Counted from the first letter of the stretch, positions 16,888 through 26,098 are shown. The stretch: 64,000 nucleotides of DNA from Streptomyces sp. XY006 (GCF_002237655.1 NZ_NOKT01000006.1:1-64000), one strand, 5' to 3'. Made by a program: numbers and translations. The notes: generated by a model from the letters alone, not told the origin.

Positions 16888-17092
16888 CGAACTGCTCCTC
16901 CTCGCGGTCGTGGACGCGGTACGCGGCGGCGGGCGGAACGTCGCCGAAGTCGAGCTCGCGCAGGAGCGCCACCACCGAGTGGATGTACTGCGCGGTGGCA
17001 GCCACCGGAACGTGCCGATCGGCGCGCAACGGCTGTCCGCAGCGCTCGGCCCAGCGGGCCGCTTCCTGGGGGGTGAGATCCGGTGCGGACAC
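16874..17092 (-). CDS. DUF4089 small subunit, AtzG-like
   Basis: The 72-aa protein matches the DUF4089 pattern: an N-terminal helix, a hydrophobic helix ATAQYIHSVVALLRELDF and a short FGDVPPAAAYR segment. In the AtzE-AtzG complex such a protein binds the amidase and is needed for its stability, so this one is probably the partner of the overlapping amidase. It resembles GatC in the amidotransferase complex. It is the first gene of a two-gene operon and overlaps the amidase start by 14 bp. Confidence 0.8.
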   Translation of the reverse strand: MSAPDLTPQEAARWAERCGQPLRADRHVPVAATAQYIHSVVALLRELDFGDVPPAAAYRVHDREEEQFDAAV

Positions 17093-17373
17093 ATGACCTC
17101 CTAAGGCTAATTGTTTGCGTTAATGGACGATAGGCTCTACGGTGCCTTAAATCAAACGCATAGCTTTAAGCGTCCGTGCATCGCACGGGCGTGGAGAAGG
17201 TCGCGCGTCGCACGGCCAGGTCACCAGGCGGCGAAGAAGACGGTGGCGGTCAGCGAGGAAGGCCCCACTGGCCCTGACGCGTGGCCGTCGCCCTGCTGGT
17301 CCCCCTGACGCTCTCCGTGGCCGGGTTCGCCCGGCCCCGGTCTTCCGATTCGCACACAGGAAGGCATCCGCGC

Positions 17374-18303
17374 ATGAAGAACCCCCCGGACACGGCCCCG
17401 CAGCCCCGCCCCGAATCGGCTTGGAGGGTCGGCCGCATCACCGTCCGCCGTATCGACGAGACGGAACTTCCGCCCGCCACCGGCCCCTGGCTGCTGCCCG
17501 ACGCCACCCCGGACGTCGTCGCCCGCCAGAACTGGCTCCGTCCCGACTTCTCGGACGCCGGGCATGGCATCCGTCTCGACAGCCACAGCTTCGCGGTGCA
17601 AGCGGGCGACCTGCGCATCCTGGTCGACACCGGCATCGGCAACGGCAAGCGGCGTGCCAACCCCGCCTGGAACGACCTGCGCACCGGCTACCTCGACCGC
17701 CTGACCGCCGCCGGGTTCGCCCCCGAGACCGTCGACCTGGTGATCCTCACCCACCTGCACACCGACCACGTCGGCTGGAACACCCGTGAAAAAGACGGCA
17801 CTTGGGTGCCGACGTTCCCCCACGCCCGTTACCTCACCTCCCGCAGCGAGCGTGAGTTCTGGGCCGGATACGCCATGGACGAACCACGTCGGCAGATGTT
17901 CCAGGACTCCGTCCTGCCGGTCGAGGACGCCGGGCTGCTCGACCTGGTCGACGTCCCCGGGGAAGGCACCGAAGTGGCCCCCGGTGTACGGCTGCTGCCC
18001 ACCCCCGGTCACACCCCCGGCCATGTCGCCGTCGAGCTCACGGACAACGGCGAGCGGGCGCTGATCACTGGCGACTGCGTACACCACCCCGTGCAGTTCG
18101 CCCACCCCGGCATCGGTAGCTGCGTCGACATCGACCCGGGTCTCGCCGAGACCACCCGCCGCAGGCTGCTCGGCTCCCTCGCCGGCACCGACACGCTCGT
18201 CCTGGGCACCCACTTCCCACCACCGACCGCCGGTCGCGTCATCGCTCACGGCAATGCCTACCGACTCGACCCGGTGGTGCCGGCGTCCGCGCCGCACGGC
18301 TGA
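17374..18303 (+). CDS. Metallo-beta-lactamase-fold hydrolase
   Basis: The 309-aa protein has the zinc motif HLHTDH at residues 127-132, with further ligands in PTPGHTPGHV and ITGDCVHH and a final His near GTHFPPP. The fold is that of AHL-lactonase/AttM-like and related hydrolases. ATG 17374 is chosen for AGGAAGG about 10 bases upstream. It is divergent from the DUF4089-amidase operon across about 280 bp, which hold half-sites like the TetR operator, so it may belong to the same regulon. The actual substrate (lactone, ester or cyclic amide product) is not determined. Confidence 0.85.
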   Translation: MKNPPDTAPQPRPESAWRVGRITVRRIDETELPPATGPWLLPDATPDVVARQNWLRPDFSDAGHGIRLDSHSFAVQAGDLRILVDTGIGNGKRRANPAWNDLRTGYLDRLTAAGFAPETVDLVILTHLHTDHVGWNTREKDGTWVPTFPHARYLTSRSEREFWAGYAMDEPRRQMFQDSVLPVEDAGLLDLVDVPGEGTEVAPGVRLLPTPGHTPGHVAVELTDNGERALITGDCVHHPVQFAHPGIGSCVDIDPGLAETTRRRLLGSLAGTDTLVLGTHFPPPTAGRVIAHGNAYRLDPVVPASAPHG

Positions 18304-18474
18304 ACCGGGGTGGTCCCCTGACGACTGGCTGGCCGACACCGCACCTGTGCCGTGGACGTTACGGCTGGGACGACCGCCCAAGCCCACGGGATCGTGACGA
18401 CGAGCCCCGGTTCCACTTCCTGTTCGTCCCCGCCCGGTTCCGTACTCTGGTCGACGCGCGAGCGCACCATTCCG

Positions 18475-19455
18475 TCAGGCCCTGGTGGCGACCTCGGCCT
18501 GCCGCGCGTCGCCCGGCTGGGGTGGGGCCGTTGCGGTGCGCCGGTAGGCGCTGGGGCTGATGCCGCGGGTTCGTTTGAACGCCGCGCTGAACGCGAACGC
18601 GTCGGAGTAGCCCACGGCGCGGGCGACCTCCGCGACAGTCACCGTCTCGCGCTCGGTCAGCAGGTCTGCCGCGAGCGTCATGCGCCATCGGGTGAGGTAG
18701 GTCAGCGGCGGTTCACCGACCAGGTCCTTGAACCGCTTCGCCAGCGTGGCTCGCGACACTCCGGTCCGGGCGGCGAGTGAGGCAACCGTCCATGGCGCTG
18801 CCGGTTCCCCGTGCAGCAGGCGCAGCGCGCCGCCCACCACCGGGTCGCGCCCGGCGGAGTACCAGCCCGGCGGAGTCCCGCCGGGCCGGTCGAAGTACTC
18901 GCGCAGCGCGCACACCAGCATCCAGTCCAGCAGCCGGTCGAGGACGACCTGCTGGCCCGGTGTATCGGCGGCGACCTCGGCGGCGAGGTGGTCCCACACG
19001 GGGTCGGGCCCGTCGCCGGATGCCACGCGCAGTACGACGGGCAGCGCGTCCAGCAGCCTGCGACTGACATCGCCGCGCACCGGATAGGCGCCTACGACCA
19101 GGGTCGTCGTGTTCTCCCCGCCGCTACCGGCGTCATGCCAGCCGAGCCGGTGCCGGGTACCGCCCTGCTCGGGCGTGGAGCAGAACGCGCCGCACGCGAC
19201 GGGTTCGGCCCGGGTGCCCACCTCGTCGACGAAGAGGAACGGCGCGGGGCCCCGCACGATCACCGTCTCGCCGATGCCCAGACGCTCGGGCGGGCGACGC
19301 TCCGGCACGATCCAGCCGCCTCCGGAAAGGACGGTGCACAAGGTCAGCGGTGCGCCGTCCACGAAGTGCAGCGACCAGGGCGGGGTCAGGGTCGAGCTGC
19401 CGAACAACGAACCCTGGGCCCGCAATTTACGTAGAAGGTCGCCGAAAGCATCCAC
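18475..19455 (-). CDS. AraC-family regulator with cupin domain
   Basis: The 326-aa protein has an N-terminal cupin_6-type sensing domain (about residues 1-190, from DAFGDLLRKLRAQGSLFGSS) and a C-terminal AraC DNA-binding domain with two helix-turn-helix units: WTVASLAARTGVSRATLAKR and VAEVARAVGYSDAFAFSAAF followed by RGISPSAYR. The start is GTG 19455. It is divergent from the NmrA-type pseudogene at 19546, a common pairing of AraC regulators and NAD(P)-binding redox proteins, and probably once regulated it. Confidence 0.88.
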   Translation of the reverse strand: MDAFGDLLRKLRAQGSLFGSSTLTPPWSLHFVDGAPLTLCTVLSGGGWIVPERRPPERLGIGETVIVRGPAPFLFVDEVGTRAEPVACGAFCSTPEQGGTRHRLGWHDAGSGGENTTTLVVGAYPVRGDVSRRLLDALPVVLRVASGDGPDPVWDHLAAEVAADTPGQQVVLDRLLDWMLVCALREYFDRPGGTPPGWYSAGRDPVVGGALRLLHGEPAAPWTVASLAARTGVSRATLAKRFKDLVGEPPLTYLTRWRMTLAADLLTERETVTVAEVARAVGYSDAFAFSAAFKRTRGISPSAYRRTATAPPQPGDARQAEVATRA

Positions 19456-19545
19456 CCGCCAAGGCTAAATGATTCAGACGATCACGAAGGTGTTCTGGCC
19501 TGTCACCCATGGAATCGTCCAGGTGCGTGCCGTTGACTCGCTGTC

Positions 19546-20382
19546 ATGAGCAACGACACCACTCTGGTCCTCGGCGCGACGGGCACCACGGGTCGGCGGG
19601 TGGCCGCCCGGTTGCGGCTGCGCGACACGCCCGTGCGCGCCGCCTCCCGTTCCGGTCAGATCCCGTTCGACTGGTTCCACCCCACCGGCTGGGACCAGGC
19701 CCTGCGGGGCGTCACCGTCGCCTACGTGGTGCCCCCGCCCGCGCCCGGACCGGTGCACGACTTCGTGGTGCGGGCCGAGGCCGCCGGTGTGCGGCGCATG
19801 GTCCTGCTCTCCGGTCACGGCGCCGACGACTGGGGCGACTCCCCGTTCGGGCTGGACATGCGCTCGGCCGAGGACGCCGTGCGCGGCTCGGCGCTGGAAT
19901 GGACCGTCCTGCGTGCCTCGAACTTCGCCTAGAACTTCGACGGGCACCCCTTCCGCGCCCCGCTGGCCGCCGGCGAGCCGGCGCTTCCGGCGGGCGCGGT
20001 CCCCGAGCCGTTCATCGACGTCGAGGACATCGCCGACGTAGCGGCCGCGGTGCTGTCCGAGCCCGGCCAGCACGCCGGTCGAGTCTATGAGCTGACCGGG
20101 CCGCGGGGGCTGACCTGGGCGGAGGCGGTCGAGCTGATCTCCCGCGCGTCCGGGCTGCCCATCGTCTACCGGCGCATTTCCCCGGCCGAGTAAACAGCGA
20201 CGTTGATTCAGTAGGGCTGGAGCCAGGAGGATGCCCAGCACCTCGCCGAGATGTTCGTGCTGCTTGAGCGCGGGGTCACTGCCTGGACGACGGACGACGT
20301 CGCCACCGTGCTGGGACGCGCGCCGCGGACGTTCGAGGACTTCGTCCTGCGGGCCGCGGCGGCGGGAGCCTGGTGGTGCTGA
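19546..20382 (+). pseudogene. NmrA-type NAD(P)-binding protein with three in-frame stops
   Basis: One uninterrupted frame of 278 codons encodes a complete NmrA/SDR-atypical protein: GATGTTGRR cofactor motif near residue 10, VLLSGHGADDWG, WTVLRASNF, PFIDVEDIADVAAAVL and a C-terminal helix EMFVLLERGVTAWTTDDVA. It is interrupted by TAG at 19930, TAA at 20191 and TAG at 20212, without any frameshift. Coding similarity continues through all three stops. The simplest explanation is inactivation by point mutation of a recently functional gene; the first product would be only 128 aa and lack the substrate side. Confidence 0.75.
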
Positions 20383-20484
20383 GTCCCGCGAATCCTTCGC
20401 CCGGCGTCCCGGATTCCGCACGGCGGAGCACCGCGGGCCGGCCTGCACATCCTCACCACCTGTCACGACGTAACGGAGCCATCG

Positions 20485-21084
20485 ATGCGTACCCTGCTGG
20501 TCGCCGCCAATCCGGATCCCCGGTCCCTGACGCACTACGTGCTGGGAAGACTCGAAGCAGCGCTTCAACCTGTATCGGTCGAGATCGCCGACCTGTCCGA
20601 GGAACGGTTCGATCCCCGGTTCACAGAGGCGGATCGCCGGGCGTACCACGAGGGCGGCACGTATCCGGCCGACGTCATGGCTGAGCACCGTCGTCTTGAG
20701 CGTGCGACCGATCTCGTGCTGGTGTTCCCCGTGTACTGGTGGTCGATGCCTGCAGTGTTGAAGGGGTGGATCGACCGTGTCTTCGTCAATGGCTGGGCCT
20801 TCGAGCACTCCCCCGCGACGGGCCTGCGGCCGAAACTGCAGCACCTCACCACCCATCTTCTGCCCATCGCGGGCGATGACTCCGGCGCGTACGAGCGCCA
20901 TGGATACGAGCGCGCACTGCGGACGCAGATCGAGCACGGCATCGTCGACTACTGCGGCAGCCGACGCGGCTCCACAGCGTTCATCTACGAATCAGAACAA
21001 CTCTCCCCCGAAGCCAGGGTGCGCGGGGTTGACCGCGCGGTGCGGATCATCAGCGAAGCCATCCATGCCCGTGTGGCGGAATGA
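20485..21084 (+). CDS. NAD(P)H oxidoreductase, flavodoxin-like fold
   Basis: The 199-aa protein belongs to the Flavodoxin_2 family (MdaB/KefF/NQO1-like quinone reductases). It has the FMN/FAD loop AANPDPRSLTHYVL near residue 7, the DLVLVFPVYWWSMPAVLKGW block typical of the family at about 77-96, and GDDSGAYERHG. These soluble flavoproteins reduce quinones or nitro compounds by two electrons. The start is ATG 20485 with CGGAG upstream. It follows the broken NmrA-type gene by 102 bp; the pair is often linked in oxidative-stress loci. Confidence 0.85.
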   Translation: MRTLLVAANPDPRSLTHYVLGRLEAALQPVSVEIADLSEERFDPRFTEADRRAYHEGGTYPADVMAEHRRLERATDLVLVFPVYWWSMPAVLKGWIDRVFVNGWAFEHSPATGLRPKLQHLTTHLLPIAGDDSGAYERHGYERALRTQIEHGIVDYCGSRRGSTAFIYESEQLSPEARVRGVDRAVRIISEAIHARVAE

Positions 21085-21268
21085 GCCGGTTCAGACGCCC
21101 TGCCATGTGAAGCCCCGGAATCGTCCTGCTCCTCCACGCCCGGTGGTGCTTGACTCCGGTCGTAGGCGCACTGCGGCGCGACGCTGCGAGGATCTCCGAA
21201 ACCTCCACCGCGGCTCGGTTGATCCACCAGACTTGCTCCTGTTTCCCAACGGAGAAGGGACGGCAAGC

Positions 21269-21832
21269 GTGGCGAACAGCGCACTTCTGGTGATGGACGT
21301 CCAACGGGACGTCGTGGCCATCGCCGATGACGGCTCCGGATATCTGCCGCGCTTGCGCAGGGCGATCGACGGTGCCCGGGCTGGAGGCATCCCCGTGATC
21401 TACGTGGTGCTCGGGTTACGGCCGGGCGATCCAGAAGTCAGCCCCCGCAACAAGGTGATGACAAACGCCGTCCGGGCCGGCCTGTTCACCGAGGGGGCTC
21501 CCGGCACCGAGATCCATGACGACGTCGCGCCCCAGCAGGGCGACGTCGTGGTCACCAAGAGGCGGGGGAGCGCGTTCTCGGGCAGCGACCTCGACTTGGT
21601 GCTCAGGGCTCGCGGCATCGACAGCCTCGTTCTCACCGGCATCGCCACCAGCGCTGTCGTGCTGTCCACCCTGTGGCACGCCATCGACCTGGACTTCGGC
21701 CTCACCGTCCTGGCGGATGCCTGCCTCGACACCGACCCCGAGGTGCACCGGATGCTCACCGAAAAGCTGTTCCCGCAGTGGGCAGATGTGGTCGCCGTCG
21801 AGGACTGGATCAAAGCCATCGCACCGCAATAG
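21269..21832 (+). CDS. Isochorismatase-fold protein lacking the catalytic Cys
   Basis: The 187-aa protein has the isochorismatase/cysteine-hydrolase core: catalytic Asp in LLVMDVQRDVV (about residue 9) and Lys in VVTKRRGSAF. The third position, normally Cys in G-x-x-T-x-x-C-V, reads GIATSAVVLST, so the Cys is Val. A subgroup of actinobacterial proteins shares GIATSxVVLST, so this is probably a family trait rather than a mutation. It cannot act through a cysteine thioester. The start is GTG 21269 with GGAGAAGGGA upstream. Confidence 0.8.
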   Translation: MANSALLVMDVQRDVVAIADDGSGYLPRLRRAIDGARAGGIPVIYVVLGLRPGDPEVSPRNKVMTNAVRAGLFTEGAPGTEIHDDVAPQQGDVVVTKRRGSAFSGSDLDLVLRARGIDSLVLTGIATSAVVLSTLWHAIDLDFGLTVLADACLDTDPEVHRMLTEKLFPQWADVVAVEDWIKAIAPQ

Positions 21833-22175
21833 CGGGAGGCCGCCCGGGTCCTCGCGTGCGGGGTGAATCGGCGTCGCCTCTCGTACCGGGCGAGGTCAGC
21901 CGCCAGCGCTCTGTGCTGCTGTCCGGGCTGGGTAAGGGCCAGGAATGATGGACGAGGGGGACTTCCGGGTCGGTGACGTGCTGTCGGTTGCTTGCCCCTT
22001 CACTGTTACCAGGGTCGCGCAGGGTGTCACGTGGGTCCCTTCGCCACTCGCCGCACCTCGGCGACGGAGTGACCGGATAGGCGATGCCGTCGGCCGTCAA
22101 AGCCGGGTCCCCTGTCTCCCGGCATGCAGCGAAACGCGTCGGGGCAGGCCCGAGATCGGTACGGGCAACAACCAC
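21833..22175. other. Intergenic region without recognised genes
   Basis: Convergent 3' flanks of the isochorismatase-fold gene and the GNAT gene. Short open frames lack family features and I see no repeat or strong hairpin. Confidence 0.5.
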
Positions 22176-22679
22176 TTACGTGTCGGCCCGGTCCGGCAGG
22201 GCGAGCCAGTCCGACCAGGAGATCTCGCGACCGAGGAAGCGCGGCTGCTCGAACGGCCATTCGGCGGCGATCCACTGCGGCACCAGCGCATCGAGGGCCT
22301 GCTCGACCTTGCTGCCCACCAGCTCGTCCACCACCCACCAGGAGATCTCGCCGTCCGCCCCGGCCCTCTCCGGTGGGTCGATGTAGACACAGCCGAGCAG
22401 AGCCGTCTCCGCCGCGTCGAACAGCGCATAGTTGAAGGACTGGTGTGCGGCGGCCTCCTTCTCGTGCCGCAACAGGTCGGCCTGGTCGGCCTCATAGGTC
22501 AGGGTGGCCGCGGGCCAGCCCCAGGCCGGGCCGAAGATCGTCCACAGACGCTCGCGCGAACCCATCACAGCCGGATAGTCGAGCGGGGCGTCCGCCTCCC
22601 GGATCGGCCGCAGGTGCTGACCACCGCTCGGCAGCGGTACCAGGGCGGGGTGGACGAAGTCATCGGGAAGCCAGCTCAT
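22176..22679 (-). CDS. GNAT-like N-acetyltransferase
   Basis: The 167-aa protein shows the GNAT arrangement: LRPIREADAPLDYPAVMGSR near residue 23, FNYALFDAAETALLGCVYID as the central beta-hairpin (strands 3-4), and a degenerate acetyl-CoA loop near WWVVDELVGSKVEQALDALV. The Q/RxxGxG/A motif is not clear, so catalytic activity is uncertain. The Trp-rich IFGPAWGWP segment is seen in related Streptomyces proteins. ATG 22679 is preferred because it begins the conserved MSWLPDDFVHPALVPL. Confidence 0.65.
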   Translation of the reverse strand: MSWLPDDFVHPALVPLPSGGQHLRPIREADAPLDYPAVMGSRERLWTIFGPAWGWPAATLTYEADQADLLRHEKEAAAHQSFNYALFDAAETALLGCVYIDPPERAGADGEISWWVVDELVGSKVEQALDALVPQWIAAEWPFEQPRFLGREISWSDWLALPDRADT

Positions 22680-22959
22680 GGCGCCCGACCGTAGCAGCGC
22701 ACGGCCGTCCACTCCCCCGAATTCTCCCCGCATACCGCCAGCCCCTGCTCTCATGCCGGGAAAGGCCCGCGATCACCCGTCGAGACGTGAGTGACCAGTC
22801 GATCTTCATGCGAAGGAGGCTCTCATGGCAGCGCTCATCCGGCATGAGTGCCTACGAGTGCGGCGCTGTGCCGGGCCGCGGCCAGGCGCTGGGTGCGACG
22901 GGCAGGGTCCCGGTGCCGGTCGGAAGGTGCGTGTCGGCACCGGTCGTCCTGCGTCGGCG

Positions 22960-23616
22960 TCAAGCGCCCAGAGCGAGCGTTCCCGCGCCCTGGCCGGGTG
23001 TGTCGTCCCAGCCGCGGATCCTGGCCGCGAGTCGCTTCAGGCGGGCGTCCGAGGGAGGCACGTCGATCTGGAAGTGTGACTCGTTCGGGCGGCAGAAGTC
23101 TCCGCCCCAGGCCACGACGTCCTGGCATTCCTTGAGGATGTCGCGGAGCGTGGCCCGTTGGTGGGGAAAGAGACCGTCCTTGACGCCCTCCGGGTACCAG
23201 GTCGGGCGGATCGCGACCGCGGTCCCCGAAGCGTGATTGGTCGCGTAGCCCTTCAGCTTGCCGTCGGCCGGGCGGAAGCCGATCACCTCACCGTCGACGA
23301 GCGTGTCGATCTCGTAGTGGTAGCGGCGGATGACATGGACGAGCACGGTCGCCACCTCGCCGATGCGCAGGGCCACGGAGACGGAACTGCCCGCCACCTT
23401 GCGGGTCCAGATGGCTCCTGCGGTGTCGGCCTGTCGTTCCATGGGCCAGCCGTTGGCGCTCGTGGGGTCAGCAGGCGGGCCGTCCGCGGCCGCCGCCCGT
23501 GTGGATGCGGACGCGGAGGAGGGGACGGCGAGCGTGGTGAGGCCCGCTGCCGTGGTCAGGCCGAGGCCGGTGCGCAGCACGCCACGGCGCGAGGGGGGTG
23601 TGGATGAGGTGGTCAT
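22960..23616 (-). CDS. Tat-exported M15-type peptidase-like protein
   Basis: The 218-aa protein starts with a Tat signal (SRRGVLRTGLGLTTAAGL, cleavage near ASAST). The mature part has the M15 VanY/D-Ala-D-Ala carboxypeptidase-like pattern. NHASGTAVAIRP carries the first His but has Ala where the zinc-binding Asp of SxHxxGxAxD is expected; ESHFQIDV carries the second His and is preceded by WGGDF. The missing Asp could mean altered metal binding or a binding rather than cleaving role. It lies 48 bp downstream of the Rv2525c-like gene, on the same strand, supporting a shared cell-wall function. Confidence 0.75.
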   Translation of the reverse strand: MTTSSTPPSRRGVLRTGLGLTTAAGLTTLAVPSSASASTRAAAADGPPADPTSANGWPMERQADTAGAIWTRKVAGSSVSVALRIGEVATVLVHVIRRYHYEIDTLVDGEVIGFRPADGKLKGYATNHASGTAVAIRPTWYPEGVKDGLFPHQRATLRDILKECQDVVAWGGDFCRPNESHFQIDVPPSDARLKRLAARIRGWDDTPGQGAGTLALGA

Positions 23617-23664
23617 GCCCGTCCTGTCTGGGAGTGTGGACTGCGGTGGGTGGCGATCGGCGTG

Positions 23665-25869
23665 TCAGAGGCCGCGCAGAGGCGCGTTGTACTTCTCGAA
23701 GACCTGGTGCAGGCCGAGCATCGCCGTGCCGTAGTTCTGGGCTCGTCCCTCGGTGCCGTTGTAGCGGGCCAGTGTCAGACGGGTGTGCTCGTCGCTGGTC
23801 GACATGGACGGCTGGGGGACGCCGACATCGGCGGCTCCTTCGATCAGGACCGCGGGCATCGTGCTGATGTTGTAGTCGTGGTCGTTGTGCAGTCGCTGCC
23901 AGACGTTCCAGAGGTCGTTCTCGTTGGCCGCGTCCATGATGGTGCCGCCGATCAGGCCGGCCCGGATGCAGTGGTTGCGGCCGCGGATGGCGGTGGCGGC
24001 GAGGATCTGCCCGAGACCGGTGCTGGCGTCGTTCTTGGTGCTGATCCCGGTCCCGTCGTAGTGGTCGATGACGGCCTCGTCGCCGACGACATCCAGCGTG
24101 TTGTACATCCGTATCTCCCACAGCAGCGGGCTCTGGATGATGGCCTTGCGCATCCTGAAGGTGCGGGCGAGCCGGGTGACCAGCCCGTCGAAGCTCATCA
24201 GGATGTCGAACGACTGCGTGGTCGACCGGTAGGTGAGGGACTGGGCGCCCTCGTCCCCGCCTTCCTCGGGCACCCCCAGGGAATTGAGGAGGTACGACTG
24301 CACGTCCGCCAGCAGGGCGTTCCGTCTGGACATGTCCATACTGACGTCCAGGTCAGCGGTGATCTGCTGGGGGTTGTACGTGTTCTGGCCGGAGTCACGG
24401 CCGGACACGATGTTGTTGTCGATCTCGATCAGGCCGCTGCCGGATCCCACCGAGATCGTGGAGATCTGGTCGAACGCCCAGTCACTGGGCAGCGGATAGC
24501 CGAGGTTCCCGGAGAAGCCCGTGGACATGTCGCAGACGAAGCTGGCCGAGGTGTATCCCGCGGCGGCGACGCGACTGCACACGTTGCGGGGCCCGTAGAT
24601 GCCCGTCAGGTACCCCTGCCCGTGCTCGTTCATCACGTCCCGGATCGCCCGGAAGTGCGGGAGGATGTTGTCGGTGACCTCGTAGTCGAGTGCGTCGAAG
24701 TCCACGGCGAAGTAGATGCGTGTGCCCGGCTTGAAGCCGTAGTACTTGGCCCGCTCGATGGCGGCGAAGGCGTCGGCGACGCCCTGTTCGCGACGGAAGT
24801 AGGCTGCTTCTCCGCCCCACGTCTGGTAGATCGGGAAGCAGCTCAGACCATATGCGGCCATCCGGCCCAGCTCACCGGATTTGATCTTCTTGTCGAGTGA
24901 GGTGTTGGGAACGTTCGACAGGTAGCGGCCCACGATCTGGTACCCCGCGTCCCTGAGCGCCACCGCCCGTTCATTGGTCACCTCGGTGACGCAGTCCGCC
25001 GCAGTCCCCTTGCGGGTGGCGTCACCGGTGGACACCAGCAGCGAGGCCCAGGTCTGAAAGTCCCCGCGGCCGGTGACCGGGAGCTTCACGAAGTTCTGGA
25101 AGCTGCGTACGCGGGTGGCCAGATCGGCGTCGAACTGACTGGAGAAGAACACCCCGCCGCGCTTGTTGAAGATCATGGCGGCGGTGAAGAGACTCACCCA
25201 TGTGCCCGACGAGCCCTCCGACAGCAGGTTGTTCCTGATGCCCTGCTGGGTGCCGGGGCCGAAGACGCCGTTCGCGACATCATCGCTCATGCCGATCTCG
25301 TACTGGATCGCGAACATGAGGGCCTTCTGCACGTCCCGTGAGAAGTGGCCGTCGCACGGGACGACGAAGAAGTTCCGGCGGCCGACGTAGCGGCCGTTCA
25401 TCCACTGCTGTACCGCGCGGGTCAGCTCGCTGCCGCCCTCGGTGACGACGTAGGCGTCCATGGTCAGCAGCGCCTTGAAGACCTTCGGCGTCACACCGTC
25501 CGCCAAGGCGGCGTCGACACCCATGTTCTGCGTCAGCTCGCGGACGGACGCCGCGACCAGGCTGTTGTAGGTGCCGTCGATGCCGCCGCCGTCGTATCCC
25601 TTGCAGTACAGCGCCGACTGCACGATCTTGAGTATCTTCTCGTGCCGGGTGCCCGCGTCGATGACGGGGTGGCGGGACTGCAGGGTGGCGAGCGTGGTGG
25701 GGCCGAAGCTGTCGGACAGGGCGGTGATGCCCAACTCGTGCTGGAGCGCCCGGGTCAGTGCGAACATGACGGCCCAGCCGGTGCGGCCGTTCTCCTCCAC
25801 CCTGGGGATTCCGGTGACGTTGTAGGAGTTGATGAACTTCTGTCCCTCGATGACCATTTGATCGGCCAT
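23665..25869 (-). CDS. Large protein with Rv2525c-like glycoside-hydrolase domain
   Basis: The 734-aa protein contains two or three peptidoglycan-binding-like helical repeats in residues 1-330 (for example LQSRHPVIDAGTRHEKILKI and FGPGTQQGIRNNLLSE). A DUF1906/Rv2525c-like TIM-barrel domain follows at about 340-560 (VGRYLSNVPNT, FPIYQTWGGEAAYF, TRIYFAVDFDALD, IYGPRNVC, WAFDQIS, IEIDNN). The last 170 residues are of unknown fold. ATG 25869 has GAGAGGACC upstream. I see no signal peptide, unlike the Tat-exported Rv2525c relatives, so the export route is unclear. It is followed by the M15-like gene, suggesting cell-wall remodelling. Confidence 0.85.
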   Translation of the reverse strand: MADQMVIEGQKFINSYNVTGIPRVEENGRTGWAVMFALTRALQHELGITALSDSFGPTTLATLQSRHPVIDAGTRHEKILKIVQSALYCKGYDGGGIDGTYNSLVAASVRELTQNMGVDAALADGVTPKVFKALLTMDAYVVTEGGSELTRAVQQWMNGRYVGRRNFFVVPCDGHFSRDVQKALMFAIQYEIGMSDDVANGVFGPGTQQGIRNNLLSEGSSGTWVSLFTAAMIFNKRGGVFFSSQFDADLATRVRSFQNFVKLPVTGRGDFQTWASLLVSTGDATRKGTAADCVTEVTNERAVALRDAGYQIVGRYLSNVPNTSLDKKIKSGELGRMAAYGLSCFPIYQTWGGEAAYFRREQGVADAFAAIERAKYYGFKPGTRIYFAVDFDALDYEVTDNILPHFRAIRDVMNEHGQGYLTGIYGPRNVCSRVAAAGYTSASFVCDMSTGFSGNLGYPLPSDWAFDQISTISVGSGSGLIEIDNNIVSGRDSGQNTYNPQQITADLDVSMDMSRRNALLADVQSYLLNSLGVPEEGGDEGAQSLTYRSTTQSFDILMSFDGLVTRLARTFRMRKAIIQSPLLWEIRMYNTLDVVGDEAVIDHYDGTGISTKNDASTGLGQILAATAIRGRNHCIRAGLIGGTIMDAANENDLWNVWQRLHNDHDYNISTMPAVLIEGAADVGVPQPSMSTSDEHTRLTLARYNGTEGRAQNYGTAMLGLHQVFEKYNAPLRGL

Positions 25870-26007
25870 GCTGGGTCCTCTCACAGGCACGCGGGCGGAT
25901 GGCCGGCGCGAGCGCAGGTGTTGGCTGCCACCAGACGGTGCAGACGATGGGGTGGGCGTGCGGTTCCGTCGTTGTTCGCGCGGATGCCGGAAGCGTGGCA
26001 CGGCCGG

Positions 26008-26057
26008 GAACGCCTCCTCGCGGGCCGGTGCGCGCACCGGCCCGCGAGGAGGCGTTC
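26008..26057. terminator. 50-bp perfect palindrome, likely terminator
   Basis: GAACGCCTCCTCGCGGGCCG is followed by its complete inverted complement, with no loop other than a central GCGC. It separates the SH3-like gene (stop at 26099) from the Rv2525c-like gene (start at 25869), both on the minus strand. Confidence 0.7.
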
Positions 26058-26098
26058 TTCAGCAGGTCGTTCTCTCGACCATGTACGTCGCCACCGCG

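Noticed and set aside
22825..23079. A short frame with a good ribosome binding site (GAAGGAGG before ATG 22834)
   Set aside because: The protein is Arg/Gly/Pro-rich with no fold features and most of it is antisense to the M15-like gene. It could be a remnant but I cannot support it.
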